In this document: piece by piece, positions 22,215 to 34,468 of the stretch
Position numbering within the stretch: the first letter of the stretch is position 1
How the letters are laid out: the number at the start of each line of letters is the position of its first letter
NCBI RefSeq assembly: GCF_003369915.1
Contig: NW_022881625.1
Location: 7,130,001 to 7,194,000 of the forward strand
Origin: Drosophila miranda
Lineage: Eukaryota > Arthropoda > Insecta > Diptera > Drosophilidae
Length of the DNA: 64,000 nucleotides
Direction of reading: 5' to 3'
Position numbers and translations under genes: made by a program
The notes under the pieces: generated by a model
What the model saw: only the letters and a program-made list of their open reading frames with translations
What the model was told of the DNA's origin: nothing
Databases searched by the model: none

Positions 22215-23397
22215 TGTAAAGTTATCCTATATATTAACTAGCTTTAAGCACGTTCCTATAAATCTAGTTCAGACAAATATTAACAAAAAAAACAATAATA
22301 ACGGGGAAAGCAAAAAAAACGATCTTTGATAGAGAGATTTTGGGGGAAACCATGCAACCCTTTCCCTCCGAAAGGTTGCCAATAACTATGAGGCGCGGTA
22401 GAGCGAAAAAGGGGGAAATAAAGAAAAGGTATCTTCGGCAATCGTGACCCAAGTAGTAGCTCTAGGCCCCTTCCTGTCTGCGGCGAACGCCTAAACATAG
22501 GGCCGGACGACGTTCTTGCCCGCGTGCCCATACCAGGATCACGACGGTGTTCGTCAGCCGCCCATCGAGGAAACATTACCGAAGCGGTTACGGGGAGTTT
22601 GTAATAGTCTCTGCGTGCTACGACCTATCCCTTTTTCGCAGCCATTATCGGTCCGGGCCGGAAGCGTAGCACGAAGAAACGCACCAGCACCAGGGGTACC
22701 ACGTTCGGCCGGCGATAACCTGCTGTATAAATCGGCGCACGAATAGACCAATCACTAGAAAGTAGAGAGAGAAACAAAAGACGGAGGCACCCTAATAACC
22801 CCGATTCGAGTTGAGCGGCAACAAAAAATAATTTTGATTCTTTTAGCTGACTCCGGCGACAACTGAACCAAAGCTACCCAAGGTACCTGTCAATTTCCAA
22901 GGGATACGGGCGAATGTATTCACTAATATGCTTCTGTATAGCGGCAGGTCGTAGATTTACTCCACTTATAACCCTGTGTCCAGCCAACTTCCACATACCA
23001 GTGAATCCATCTAGATTTCACTGCTATGGCATATACTGCTCGGCAATAAAGCTATGGTGAAGCTATTATCGATTCCAGAGCAGCTTACCATCGAACAAGG
23101 GTTATGGATCATACTCCGATGCGGGCTAACCGTTATCGGAAACTAATAAGCATCCACCATCACAGGATCCAATTCCAGGACAAAAGGAAGGCTTTAAGGA
23201 AGGGGGGTGGGAAACAGGGAACAAAGGTCTTAAGCCAGTGCATGACTATGCACTGCTCGCAGGTGTTATGGACTTTCTCAACAATTTTTCTGCTTCGGGG
23301 TCAAGTTTGGCTGGGGTCACACACAACCATATAAGTTAATGTAACTCCGCTTTGTAAAGTGTACAATTACGTCAACCCTGACCTTCAGGCCTTTCGG
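22215..23397 (-). other. Gypsy element leader (5' untranslated region)
   Basis: About 1.2 kb between primer site and gag ATG, also present in copy A (13535-14718). Open frames in it are short and differ between copies through indels, so no extra protein is supported. The region presumably carries packaging and dimerisation signals. Confidence 0.7.
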
Positions 23398-23412
23398 CCA
23401 CGTTGGGCGCCA

Positions 23413-25971
23413 AATAAAATAATTATTACTGTAACGAGTAACGAAGAGAATCTTCGCACGATGAAGCTGGTGGTCGGCTAACTGAGAAGGAGTACGCGCT
23501 CGCTTCCACGGCTGATCTCTGGTCGGAAATGGGGATGGGTTCTTTGGGGTAACCCTCCAGTTAGGTTGCTTCGCTCCTGCTGGTATTATTTTATTAAAAT
23601 TCGCGTACTCTTTTTGGTACTGGGAGGGGGACAGACAAGGAAAGGATCGTTAGGGGTACGGAAAGTATAGTGGGGCAAAGATAGTGCAGAGAAGGAGTAG
23701 GGATCTACCACCGCGGCGGACATCTCTGTTTTGCTGGCACGGAGTCGTACCACGCCCACCCTACCATGATCCTGAAAGAGCCAATAATAATATCAGGATC
23801 CCTGGATTGTCCGGTATTGGTCATCCTATTTCGCTCACGAGCGGCATGGTTCCCCCAACTGCGGTAACGTCTAGCACATATTCATCTTAACAATCATTTT
23901 ATTAGAAACTATATTCAGATACTATATTCATGTTACAAGAAAAAAGAAACACTAACCGAGAACTCCAAGACAAGGCTAAATGGACAAAAGGAGGAACGAA
24001 AAGCGACACAAGAGATATAGCTATTATTACTAGGGAATATTTAGATAAATAAATACGATAAGTGTAAATAGTTATAAGTGCATATACGATATTTTATAGT
24101 GCGATATAAACTAATGATTTTTCCTTAGATAGAAAGATAATACTATAGCGCAATATAGGTACACATGTCCCAGCACATCGGCTTCAGGGAGTAGTTGGAC
24201 ATACTATTCGTTCTACCAAGCGTATTGTAAAGGCAGAAGGCCAATCAGCTGTGACTACTTTAAAAGTGTGAGGTCAACGACCGACAAACAGCTCTAGCAA
24301 AAAAGAACGAAGCTTTTGCCACGCTCGCGGAATTTTGGGAGGCAATAAAATGTAATGTTGTTGGTATATTATAAAGCTCACTCAGTTTTTGTTTGTGTTC
24401 CCGCGGCGAAAGATCTTTCGTAGCTGGGCGTGTGGCTGTGTGTGGGTGCATTAAACTTTTACCTGCAAACCAAAAACAAAATCGTACAGCGCGTGCTGCA
24501 TGGCATAAGCTCGCGGAGGGGACCCGGCCGAGCGGACGCTTTTAAGCTCAAACTTTTAAGCTTTTATCAAATGCATTTTCAAACTTTCCATGTGTTGGTG
24601 GGTTTTTTTTTCTGTTTTTTTTTTACTGTCTACAATTAACACTAAGTATATCCAACTACACAAAAACAGACATATCAACGGACTGCGAGGTTCAAGGGAA
24701 TGCGAGTCACGCTGGGATCTTACTGGCCTCAGTGGCTTTCAGTGGGCGGTGTATACATATGTATGTGAGCACATCTCTTACAGTTTTCATTCAGCCTACA
24801 TAATGACACTAACGTGCACATAAGACAAACGCTGGCCTCCACTGCACTTTAAATAAACGTTTGGAACAGCTAGGCCGAATCACGAAAAGAACAAGAGAGG
24901 CGATACCACTAGGGGTCGCCGGGAGGTTATGTACACACGTGGTGCACTATTTTTTCCCGCCCGGTAGGAACATTTAAGCGGCTTCGGTCCTACGCTGACT
25001 GCAAGCACCGGTTTCCATTTCTTGGCCCGGTTTTGAATGCGAAACGGTTACGCCAATTCGCCGCACTAAGCACGTTCAGACGGCTGTCCTCGTCTCGCGC
25101 AGCCAAAGTTCACTGCCCGCGACTTGGTGGATCAGCTGGTTCGTAGTGCGGGGGCTTAAAGCTCGGGCTGCAGCTTTTGGATAATTCCCAAACTAAGTGC
25201 CGATTCTAATGTGGAATTTGAAAATACTGATTAGGCTACTTTTTCTAACAGTTACTCCATGCACATATTTACCCGGTTGGAACTGGCACTGCGAAAATAG
25301 GGGGATGGGGTTGAGGTGCTAATTCCTTCTTTCTCCAGGTGTTTTTTTTTTTTTTTTGTTGGGGCTGCTCACCTCCAAGCGGAAAGTTTTCGATTAGAGC
25401 CCAATCTGCTTTCTTGGGTTCTTTTTTCCCGATCGAGTGCACTTTGGTTTCACACCACGGTTATTTACGGCGGTTTAATTTTATTTTTATTATTTTTTTT
25501 TCTCACCGCGCAACTGAATGCTTGTACGGCCACGAGGAGAAAGAAAGACTTGGGCGGATCTACTGACCAACAAAAATTTTGTTCTCCGGATCTGCCTTTG
25601 CACGATCCTTCGCCATTCACCTTGAATGGTTATGGACATGGTGGGGAGATTTTTGTTCGTTTTTAAGCATATTCTTAATGTCAACCCTAGATGGCGCTAG
25701 CCCTCACACGACCAGGAACATTTAACATGTAACACCACAACAAGAAATTAAGCCAACCTAACTATACACTAACTATGGGGACTAAACGTAATAATTAATA
25801 AGTATCTCGGTGAGGTGTGATATATACTTGTATAAATAATATAATATATATAAATATATTTATATATATATTATGTACATAAATATATAAATTGTACAAA
25901 TACCATCGGGCATACTTTCAGGCGAAGAACACAAATATGCTTTCCTATCCGCCCGACAAGCGACCACTACA
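23413..25971 (-). repeat. LTR (5' LTR of the complete gypsy element), 2.56 kb
   Basis: Pairs with 14737-17292; differences by eye are scattered single-base changes and small indels. On the minus strand it starts TGTAGTGGTCGC. It carries the same TAGATGGCGCTA motif (25688-25699) and TA-rich block. Confidence 0.9.
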
Positions 25972-26308
25972 GACTGTTGTCCGCCGACTTACTGCCTGCG
26001 CCAGCCGTGCAGCCTGTGGCATGTCCGCGATTCTTCTTGGAGAGGCGATTCCACTTCTTTATCTTGCCCTTATCTTCGTAGACGATTTCATGGCACGGCA
26101 TGTCGAACCTGCAACCCATAAATCGGTAAGCACTATATTTCGATGGGATGGCAGCGTCGCTCGTGGCAACTTACTCGTCGGTGTTTAGTTCCAGCTCGGA
26201 GAGGTGCATGCGCACCAGAGACTTTTATTTTTCATAATTGCTGTTGCGCATGCGTGTCGCTAGGTCGCGGTCATTAAATTCATTGATGTTGGCGTATTCC
26301 ATGTCCAT
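25972..26308 (-). pseudogene. RhoGAP54D: RhoGAP54D copy 1: exons 1-2 only, cut by gypsy LTR
   Basis: Exon 1 (26308-26175, start MDMEYANI) and exon 2 (26108 down to 25972) match the full copy at 39879-41340. GTAAGT donor and TTGCAG acceptor sites are preserved. Exon 1 lacks three bases relative to copy 3, an in-frame loss. Exon 2 is interrupted at 25972 by the gypsy LTR, so the catalytic RhoGAP domain is missing. Confidence 0.85.
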
Positions 26309-27288
26309 TGTTATACGAAAGGGCGTATACAGGGCGACAGCAGTAGCCAAAGCAACAAAACAACAACAGCACAGCACAAACGAAAAGGACTTCCGTAGAT
26401 TCGAATCCCAGCACTCACACGCTCACTTTAACAAATATTACTTTTCTAAAAGTACAATATAGAAGGTTTGTGGCCTGACAGCATATTTGTTGATAGCTTT
26501 GCTGGTGGAAAATATTTGCGGAAAATTGGGCGAGACGCGCTGCAAAAATTGAAATATTGAACTGGCAGAGCTGTCACTGGCGTCCAAAGAACATTTTGTG
26601 CGAAAACGCCATGTCAATGTTAAAGAATTATAAGCTGTACACTAATGCTTCTTTATTTACAGCTGAAATTAGTTAGTAAATCCTTAAAGAACTCGAAATT
26701 ACAAATTTCGGACCAGCCGATTGAGGCGCCCATACACATGGCGCCAAAGCTGGCCGATAAACCGGCTATATACTGTGGTAGGACCGATCCCTTGGACTTG
26801 TTGTGTTCTGTTCTGTTCTCCGTGATGCAAAAAATGGAACTGAAACTGACACGCAGACCGTTATTTGGCTTGACAAATTGCCCTGCATGAGATAACCAAA
26901 GCGTCGACGCTGGCGTACAACTGGCACGCTGGCAGAGGGGAAATACTTGAAGTTGGAGAGAGTCGTAAATCAGATTCTACAGTTTCCCTTTAGAACGGCG
27001 GCGGAGGCAGAGGAGTGGAAAGCGCGCTTTAACGTAAGCAAAAGTCCCAAAAAGCAATCGGAATCTGAAACAGCTAATTAAATGACTGCTGATATGCCAC
27101 CGCCACCTCCACCCACCCCCAATACACACACCCCGCCTATTGTTATAAGAACAATCAAGTGCCTTTATAACAATCCGTTCGCTGCCAGTCGGCTATCTGG
27201 AGCTACTGATTATACTTTTGCGCGGAACTTAGGCACTTTATATTTCATCTTGCTACGCTACGAAAATGGTATTTATTACACACAGATT
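26309..27288 (+). other. Divergent promoter region and unidentified neighbour gene, copy U1
   Basis: Between the RhoGAP54D start and about 26640 lies a shared promoter-like gap, also found at 41341-41690. From about 26645 the plus strand encodes 'ISDQPIEAPIHMAPKLADK' and 'IYCGRTDPLDLLCSV', a reading conserved in three copies (U1, U2 at 38309, U3 at 41690) and so probably coding. In U1 the frame stops at 26890; a likely splice donor (AACGTAAGC) lies near 27033. A proline-rich reading ('MPPPPPPTPNTHTPP') begins at 27082. I do not recognise the protein. The stretch ends at the target duplication of the second gypsy element. Confidence 0.5.
27284..27288. repeat. Target-site duplication AGATT, left
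   Basis: AGATT lies directly left of the LTR and again directly right of the other LTR (36374-36378). The uninterrupted duplicate (38899-38903) reads CCCAGATTGAATC with a single AGATT, proving the insertion. Confidence 0.92.
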
Positions 27289-29193
27289 ATAATGTTACGG
27301 CTACGGGCTGGTTAAATCTTGTTGGCAATGCAGCCTCAGCAGGAAAGCGAATCGGGGTTAGTGCACTATACTGCGATCTGGGCTCAGCTCGCCGGATGGG
27401 GTCGGGGTCTTTCCTATCCCTATACTTCCTTGTTCTCGCCATATTATAAAAATTTAAGTGCACTGACACAGAATCTACTTTGATCAAAACAAAAAAACAA
27501 ATGTAATCAATCCCCGGTCGGCATAGATGGCAAGAAGGAGTCCGGTAGTCGCGTATTTAATTTAGTGATCCTAGGTGTAGGAGATCACTAGTTCCTCTAT
27601 ACCCTCCCTACCTTCGGCAATGCGTGGAACGATGTTGGCATGGCCCCTAACGTAACTACCGCTGCATTATTACACTCGATGCATCATTGGCATTATGTAC
27701 TTAGACAGAATGGTTGTTATTTATTCCAAATTCATGTTAATTCAAAATAGTTCTATTAATCAAGATTCAAAAGATTCATATATAACAAAAGGTTCATTAA
27801 CTGAAGAATATAAAATACAATTCATAGCAAAACTGAGCCTTTTTACTCACGAAGGTCAACATTTCCATTCAATACGAAATTAATGATCATTACCAAATTC
27901 AAACACTTTCCTTGACGAGCTCGTTGGGCCCAATGAACTGCTTCGGTAGCTGTGGAACAATATTAATTATATAAAAATAGTAAAGAATTAAAGAATGACA
28001 TTTTGGCCGACATTGCCAGAGTGAATCAAGGCTTAACATTGAGTTGATTAGGAAAGGACTTAAGACATATGATAAAGAAATTAATTCTATAGGAAAGATA
28101 TTCCTTAATATAACTGTATATGTTTATATGATTTTACATTTAAAGTCAAATTTAATTGAAGTGCAAACACAAGAATGCAAGCAAAAGAAAAGAACAAGAC
28201 AAAGCAAAGAGAATGTCGATGATCAAATTAATGCACGTTTATATGTGTGTGCATACGCACGCAAATGCCCGAATTCTCTTCGAACGAAAGCTCGCTCTTG
28301 GCGTGTGAGTTATCACGCTCTCCCTTTAATTACGCTGCACCGCTGCTATACCCTGCTATTTCGCGGGTATGTTCGTACTCACGAATCGATGATCACATGT
28401 TGTCCACGACACAGGTCACCCTAAATTCCGATTCCTGATCTTGTATTCACATCTTCTGCACAATTTTAGCTGACATAAATTTCCACTTTAATTCCTAGGC
28501 GTTGTCGATTCCGCATCAAGGATGTTGAGTTGCATCTCGCAACATACGCTTATAGGGCATTCAAAGGTCGATACAGATCGTCCGTACAACGGAAACGCTG
28601 GTAATTCGAAGCGGCCAAAAATAAGACACTGGAGGTTGCGTGGGGGGTTAGGCGTGAGAGCCCCAAAGCACGGCAGACCTCCAGTGACCAAGAGATTCTG
28701 TAATAGATTCGGAATTCAGTGAATGTACCAAACCTGCTTTCCTCTATAATCACCTTCTTTTTCTCTCCGTAGCACTTTGCACTTTCACCACACAATATAG
28801 CTTGATCTTGCTTTTTAGTCGATTCTCCGCCGACTTGCAGTTATGTAATTTGGTATGTATTATGTAATACAGGGACACGTAAACTTCCACTAGAGTTTGG
28901 CACTATTGGCACAGGCACAACCGAAGTGTTTTGGGAGAAAAATGGAATTGATCCGCATGTTCACCGTCGCTGTCGGCTTAAGCGGCATAGACGAGCTTTT
29001 ACGGGACCCTTCCATGGAATTCGGTCTCGAGAGACGAAAAAGAACATTCGAGCAATTAAAGCTCCATATTCGAAGTAGCTGTTTTTAAAGCCTTGGTGTT
29101 CGAACTAATCAAGTTGGCGCGTGATTTGAATCTGCTTTATATCTGGGAAATTATTAGGGAATTTAATCTGGGTTTGCTTCACTGGCCACTACA
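27289..29193 (-). repeat. 3' LTR of second gypsy element, 1905 bp
   Basis: Starts TGTAGTGGCC and ends CATTAT on the minus strand. The same length as its partner, with about 20 substitutions between them by eye and no net indel. Short frames inside it are shared by both LTRs but resemble nothing known. Confidence 0.93.
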
Positions 29194-29265
29194 CTCTCCA
29201 CCACCAGATTATGTCCCGGAGTGATCGACAGGGATCGTAATCGAAAAGAAAAGAAGGACAGTGAA

Positions 29266-32200
29266 TTAGCGGGTTTGAATATCCTTTACGTGGTATACTC
29301 CCATTTTCTTTCCTTTCTCGTTCGATAATTCGTAATAAACAGGACTTAGCTTTTTCGTTACTGTTGCTGTCACAAACACCTGCGCTAATTTATGGCTGAA
29401 TTGTTTAGACGCGTTGCTTTGGGAGAAATTGCGAACGTAAACCTGATCTCCGACGTTGAATTGTATGTTTCTACTCCTCAAATTGTATACCCTCGCGTTG
29501 GTTGCATGAGCCTTTGCATTGTTGACCTTTGCTGCATACCTTGCCAACTGCAGAGCATCGGGGTAATTAACTCTAGAATCATCTGATAGCAAGTTAAGTT
29601 TCCTGAGCAATTCGTAATCCTTGCCATTCAAAATCATGTTTTGCCCAAACGTAAGGAAGTAAGGAGAATATCCGGTGGTTGTATTTAGACTGGATCGAAT
29701 AGCACCGTTAATCTCATTCAGTCGTTGATCCCAGGTAGTGTGATCTTTCCCCACGTACGCACGGATCGCCGCCAAAACCGATCGGTTTAAGCGCTCGCTT
29801 GCATTCGCTTGAGGCGAATAAAAAGCGGTACAAATATGTTTAATTGAAAATCGAGTTAGAAAAGCCTCAAAGAATCCTGATCGAAATTGAGAACCATTGT
29901 CCGTTAAGATGGATTCCGGCACTCCAAACGTAAAGAAAATGGAATTTTCTAAGTACTCGCAAATCTTTCCGGAAGTGAATCGTTTCAATGGACAGAGGAA
30001 ATGGAATTTTGTACAATGATCCAAGATTATTAATAATCCGATATTCCCTGCCTTTAAACGAGGGTATGGACCTAACAGATCCATGTAGAGTCGTTGAAAC
30101 GGTCTCTCTGATTGCATTGGCTTTCCCAATGGTGGTCGTAATACTATATTGGGACTTTTGCTCTGTTTACAAATGACACAATTATTCACATACTCTCGGA
30201 TTTGAACCAACACCTTGGGCCAGAACAGGTATCTCTTAAGTTTTTCAACGGTTTTACCCATCCCGCCATGTGATGCGCTAGGAGAATCATGGGCTTGTTT
30301 GATAACACTACTGACTAGGCCAGAGGGTACCCATAATTTCCACGACTGGTGGTCAGATTCAGAATCTCCAATCGAAGCTTCGGTGCGTTTGTATACATAG
30401 CCATCTGTTATTTTTAAATCTGGAAGTTTCTCTTGGTTCTGCTGAATGCGTTCAATTAAATCCAGATATTCCAACGAAGTGAAATGCTCGGACTCTAAAT
30501 CGATGATCGGCCCTAGATCTATAAACTCATCTACTGACGATTCATTTTGCCTTGACAGAGTGTCAGCAATAACATTTTGTGAACCCTTCCGGTGTTCAAT
30601 GCGAAAATCAAAACCCTGTAACTGTATAGCCCATCGCGCGAGCCTTCCAGACAAATCCTTTTGTCGCATCAACCACTGCAACTAGCATCACACAATAAGA
30701 TGAATTTCTTAGAAAAATCAGGAGTTCTGAGGATTGGAGCTGATGTTAATCTTCGTTTCAATTCTTCAAAAGCATTGGTTGCGGTTTCATTCCATATTAA
30801 GGAAGTATTCTGTTTCTTAAGCATCTCGGTCAATGGATAGCTCACGGAGGCATAATTCTCGACGAAACGTCGATACCATCCGGATAAACCGAGAAACTAG
30901 TCGTAACTGCTTTACCGTTGTTGGAATTGGGAAGTCGTTGATTGCCTGAATCTTAAATGAATCAGTCTTGATCTGACCATCCGAAATTATGAAACCGAGA
31001 TATTTAATCTCTCTCATGCAGAACTTAGATTTTCGAACGTTGATAGTGATATTCGCTTTTCTTAAGCATAGTGCGATTTCTTGCAAAAGAATCAAGTGCG
31101 AATCAAAGTCATCCGATAGAACAAGCAAGTCATCGAGATATACAAAAACTCGATTCCGTAAATGTGGGAGTATGACATGGTCCATTAAGCGGCATAAGGT
31201 CTGAGGTGCATTTGTCAGACCAAATGGCATGACCTTATATTGGTACAGTGGACGATTCGGAACGGTAAACGCAGTATACGGTCGTGATGGCTCGTCCAAT
31301 GGTATTTGCCAGAAAGCATGTTTCATATCAAGACCAGTTATATACCGCGCTGGAGGTAAGCGGCTTAAGATCCCGTCAATATGTGGTAAGGGGTAAGCAT
31401 CCTTCCTCGTGTATTTATTGATCTCGCGAGAGTCTAAACACAACCGAACCTTATCACCTTTTTGAACAAGAACACAATTACTACTCCAAGGACTGCAAGA
31501 AGGTTCTATGATATCGAGAGCTAACATGTTATCTACCTCAGCAAACATAAGTTTTTCGCGCGCAGGGGAGATTGGCCAGTGTCTTTGTTTAATCGCCTTA
31601 GCATCACCTACGTCGATCGAGTGCGAAATAATGCTGGTTCTGCCCAATCCGTCTCGTTCGTACGAAGGAAAAATTTCGACGACACCTTGCAGTCTCTCCT
31701 GCTCTTTACTAGAAAGTTTGTGTAACTTGGGTGAGCTTTCCTCATCCTCCGTGGGACCTATATCTAACTCAGAGACACTTTCGCTCATGAGTCGATCAGC
31801 AAGTTTAAATTTCCTAAAAAAGTCAATTCCTAAGTAAACCTCTTGGGTTAAGTTTGGTATGATGAAAAAATCTATACTTTCCGTGAGACTACGATATGTA
31901 ATAGTCGCTGTGAAAATGCCCTCAACCGAGCATTTGGTTCCGCTGGCTGTTTTAACCCTTCCCGAACACTTACGTGATTTCGGATGGTTAAGGAGAGCAC
32001 GGGCGGCATTGTTGCCAACGCAACTAACCGACGCTCCAGAATCTAACAAGGCGTTGTAAACCTTGTCTTCAATCGTGATGGGTGTGTACAGACGGTTATC
32101 TCCCGTACTGAATATGGAAGCAATTAAGCATTGTCGAGTGCTAACAACTGTTTTCCAAAATTTGCGTAATCGAAGGGTAGATCTTTTAGATTTTGTCGTA

Positions 32201-32439
32201 ATTGATATGGTACAAAGATCGCCAAATATCCTATTTCTAGCTTTCTTGTAATTTGACAGTCTTACATGTAAGGGTAAATATCTAGTTGGTCGTTTATCCG
32301 ATAAAAATCCTGAGTCCATAGCGGTTTTAGCTAAACCCTCATCTATAGTCTGACTGATGCTTTCGCTATGTTTTGGTACGGATGTGCCTACAGGGGGTTC
32401 GTTGACACATCCCGCAGCCGGTTTTCCGAAGGATGGCAC
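29266..32439 (-). pseudogene. pol: pro-pol of second gypsy element, broken in RT/RNase H
   Basis: The 5' frame (32439-30817) has a protease motif 'LLDSGASVSC', then RT with 'FVYLDDLLVLS'. The 3' frame (30681-29266, 471 residues) has the end of RNase H, integrase zinc finger (H-x4-H-type start, 'NCVICKQ'), and D, D, E in 'YMDLLGPYPR', 'ILTDNGSQF' and 'NASERLNRSV', then a C-terminal 'GVYHVKDIQ' module like the first element. Between them a frameshift after 'TVKQLR' (about 30900) disrupts the end of RT, and some 200 bases are missing at about 30690, joining 'LLCDAS' of RNase H directly to its 'LQWLM' segment out of frame. The element cannot make a working polymerase. Confidence 0.9.
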
Positions 32440-32535
32440 TTAGAGCAACGTGGCTTGTAAACATTCTTGGTTCCACAACCGTAACAAAATATGCTTCTAG
32501 GTTCCACACAATCATCCCATCTATGCCCTATCTTA

Positions 32536-33840
32536 TCACAATTCCAGCAGGACATCAGGCTCCTCAAGGTGTTCCCTCTCCGGAGAGATCTCGGAGATGT
32601 TGCGCCGGTTTACAAAAGGCGTTTTGTAAGAAGGGTTTCGAAGTTCCGAATAAAATTGTTCGTGCTTTTTAACCTCTAAAAGTAATTTCTTTATCGAAGT
32701 GATATTCAAATGTAGTAACTCGTGATGAAGTGTACTTTTCGAATTGTCAATCAACAGCTTAACAAGGTCGCATTCTGGTAGGCTACGCTCGAGTCTATTC
32801 ACCAACTCTTCTATACTATTCTGATAGGAATCAAAAGGCTCATTTTCCCCTTGCTTTCGTTTCGCGATTCTACGCCATATGTCGACATCAGTGGCAGCAT
32901 CGTCATATTTATCCCTAAATGCCAGACAAAAAGTTTCCCACGCGAACTCTTCATGTTTACGATGGAACTGCCAGAACCAATCACCTGCTTTTGCGGATAA
33001 CAATAAGTGCAAATGATCGCAAACCAGCTGGAAATTGTTTCCCAGGGTCTGTGCCGTCAAGGAACGTACCCGGTAAATAAATTCTGTGGCCGATAGACCG
33101 TCTTTACTACCGTCAAACTTTACTTTCCAGTTTTGAATAACATGTCCTACCTTTTCTGGTGAAATTGAAACTGAAGAGCGATTGCTAGTATTCCTTAAGT
33201 CTGCCTCTTGGCTTGCTCTACTCCTAACGTCTGCTGGTACATGCTGATAATTCGAAGCCTGCTCCGCAAGTCCCGATCTCAATTGAAACGAACTCAGATG
33301 ATGGCTCAATGCTGTCTCTATATGGGCGGTTAGCTTCTACAACAACGTCTTTTGTTGGGTGCCCATCATTGACCTTACCAAATTAACAATTTCACTTTTA
33401 TCCATGGCGTTAGATGAATTCAGCGATTGGCTAGTTGGGTCTGTAGGGGTAGGATTTCCCTCCCTTTGCTTAGATCTCGTTACTATATTTGACTTGGGAA
33501 TAGCGCCTCTGCCTCTACCTCGAAATCTACTTCCACTTGGCCCTGGCGCATCGAGGGGAATTCCTTCAGTGTTCGAATCTCCTACCTCTGCAAGGTCCGC
33601 GTTATTTAATTCCGTCGCCAAATCAACATTTCCCCGAACTAACATTTCTGTAGTGCATAGTCCGCGACAGGTTGGACAACTCGGTGAACTCTTAAGCCAA
33701 TCGGTCACACAGGAATGGTGAAATTGATGTTGACACGGTGTCGTGGCAAACAATTGATCTTTCTCAAGTTTATCGTGGCAAATGCGACAATAGCCATGCT
33801 GATTTAATGCAGTTTCAAAGCTATTATCTTTACTGGCCAT
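32536..33840 (-). pseudogene. gag: gag with RING-H2 finger, second gypsy family
   Basis: The N-terminal frame (33840-33337, 167 residues) holds C18-x2-C21-x14-C36-x-H38-x2-H41-x2-C44-x10-C55-x2-C58, a textbook RING-H2. It includes W48, which in cellular E3 ligases contacts the E2 enzyme, and P56 in the last C-P-x-C loop. The capsid part (33309-32536) has 'VIQNWKVKFDGSKDGLSATEF' style helices like those of the first family ('AGDWFWQFHRKHEEFAWETF'). A frameshift at about 33335 separates the two, and another near 32540 separates Gag from its zinc knuckle ('SCWNCDKIGHRWDDC'). Spacing of the RING ligands is identical in both gypsy families, although sequence between them is diverged. Confidence 0.88.
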
Positions 33841-34446
33841 ATTTCCTCTTAATTTTATTTATTTTTTTTTTTTTTCAATCAGCCAAATATTTTCTGTCTT
33901 TTCCACAAATGCCAATTCTACATCGATGTGTAACTCCTCTCTTATGCCTCTATGATTATTGAATTAAATGGATATTAAAGGTTCCTATTAGACTATGTTT
34001 GATACTCGTCGGGAACTCAAAGTTTCTCTAAGACCCGCCATTCCAAGTACAGAACAAGTCATGTTCCTATAAAGTTGAAAGTGGTCGTGCGTCTGGTTGG
34101 GTCGATCAATACAAAATCCTGAATTGCAATCGCAAATTCCACAGCTCAGATACACGGCACTAACATCTTTATTCTACTAAAATATTTTCTTCAGACATCT
34201 ATACAGTTCACGCCGTCATTTCTTGGTAGACCAATCCCTACTCAGTCGAATTGAAATCTCCATTCCAAAAGCTGACTACACGTCTACACGATATACCGAA
34301 TTTTCTATTTAACAGGCTAATGGATGTATTAACAGAGCTTAACCGTGAAGCACGAAGGTTACTCCAACCGTTCGGAATTATCCTCATCTGGAAATAATCG
34401 TATCTTTTCTACACTTTTCCGATTATAACACGTCGTTTCGTCTTCG
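33841..34446 (-). other. Leader of second gypsy element
   Basis: About 600 bases between primer site and gag ATG, with a T-rich run at 33856-33876. No protein is supported. Confidence 0.7.
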
Positions 34447-34464
34447 GCCCCACGTTGGGCGCCA
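34447..34464 (-). promoter_or_regulatory. Primer binding site, tRNA-Lys(CUU)
   Basis: GCCCCACGTTGGGCGCCA on the plus strand equals the 3' end of tRNA-Lys(CUU), 18 of 18. Four T's separate it from the LTR edge. Confidence 0.92.
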
Positions 34465-34468
34465 TTTT

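Larger units (their letters stand above)
14737..25971 (-). mobile_element. Complete Ty3/gypsy retrotransposon with RING-Gag, copy B
   Basis: In minus-strand order: 5' LTR 25971-23413, primer site, 1.2-kb leader, gag 22214-20589, protease, RT-RNase H-integrase 19988-17383, polypurine tract, 3' LTR 17292-14737. Length is about 11.2 kb. No env-like gene lies between pol and the 3' LTR. The right edge is inserted in exon 2 of a RhoGAP54D copy (flank GACTGTTG, matching the intact exon near 40994). The left edge runs into copy A instead of host DNA, so a target duplication cannot be seen. Confidence 0.9.
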
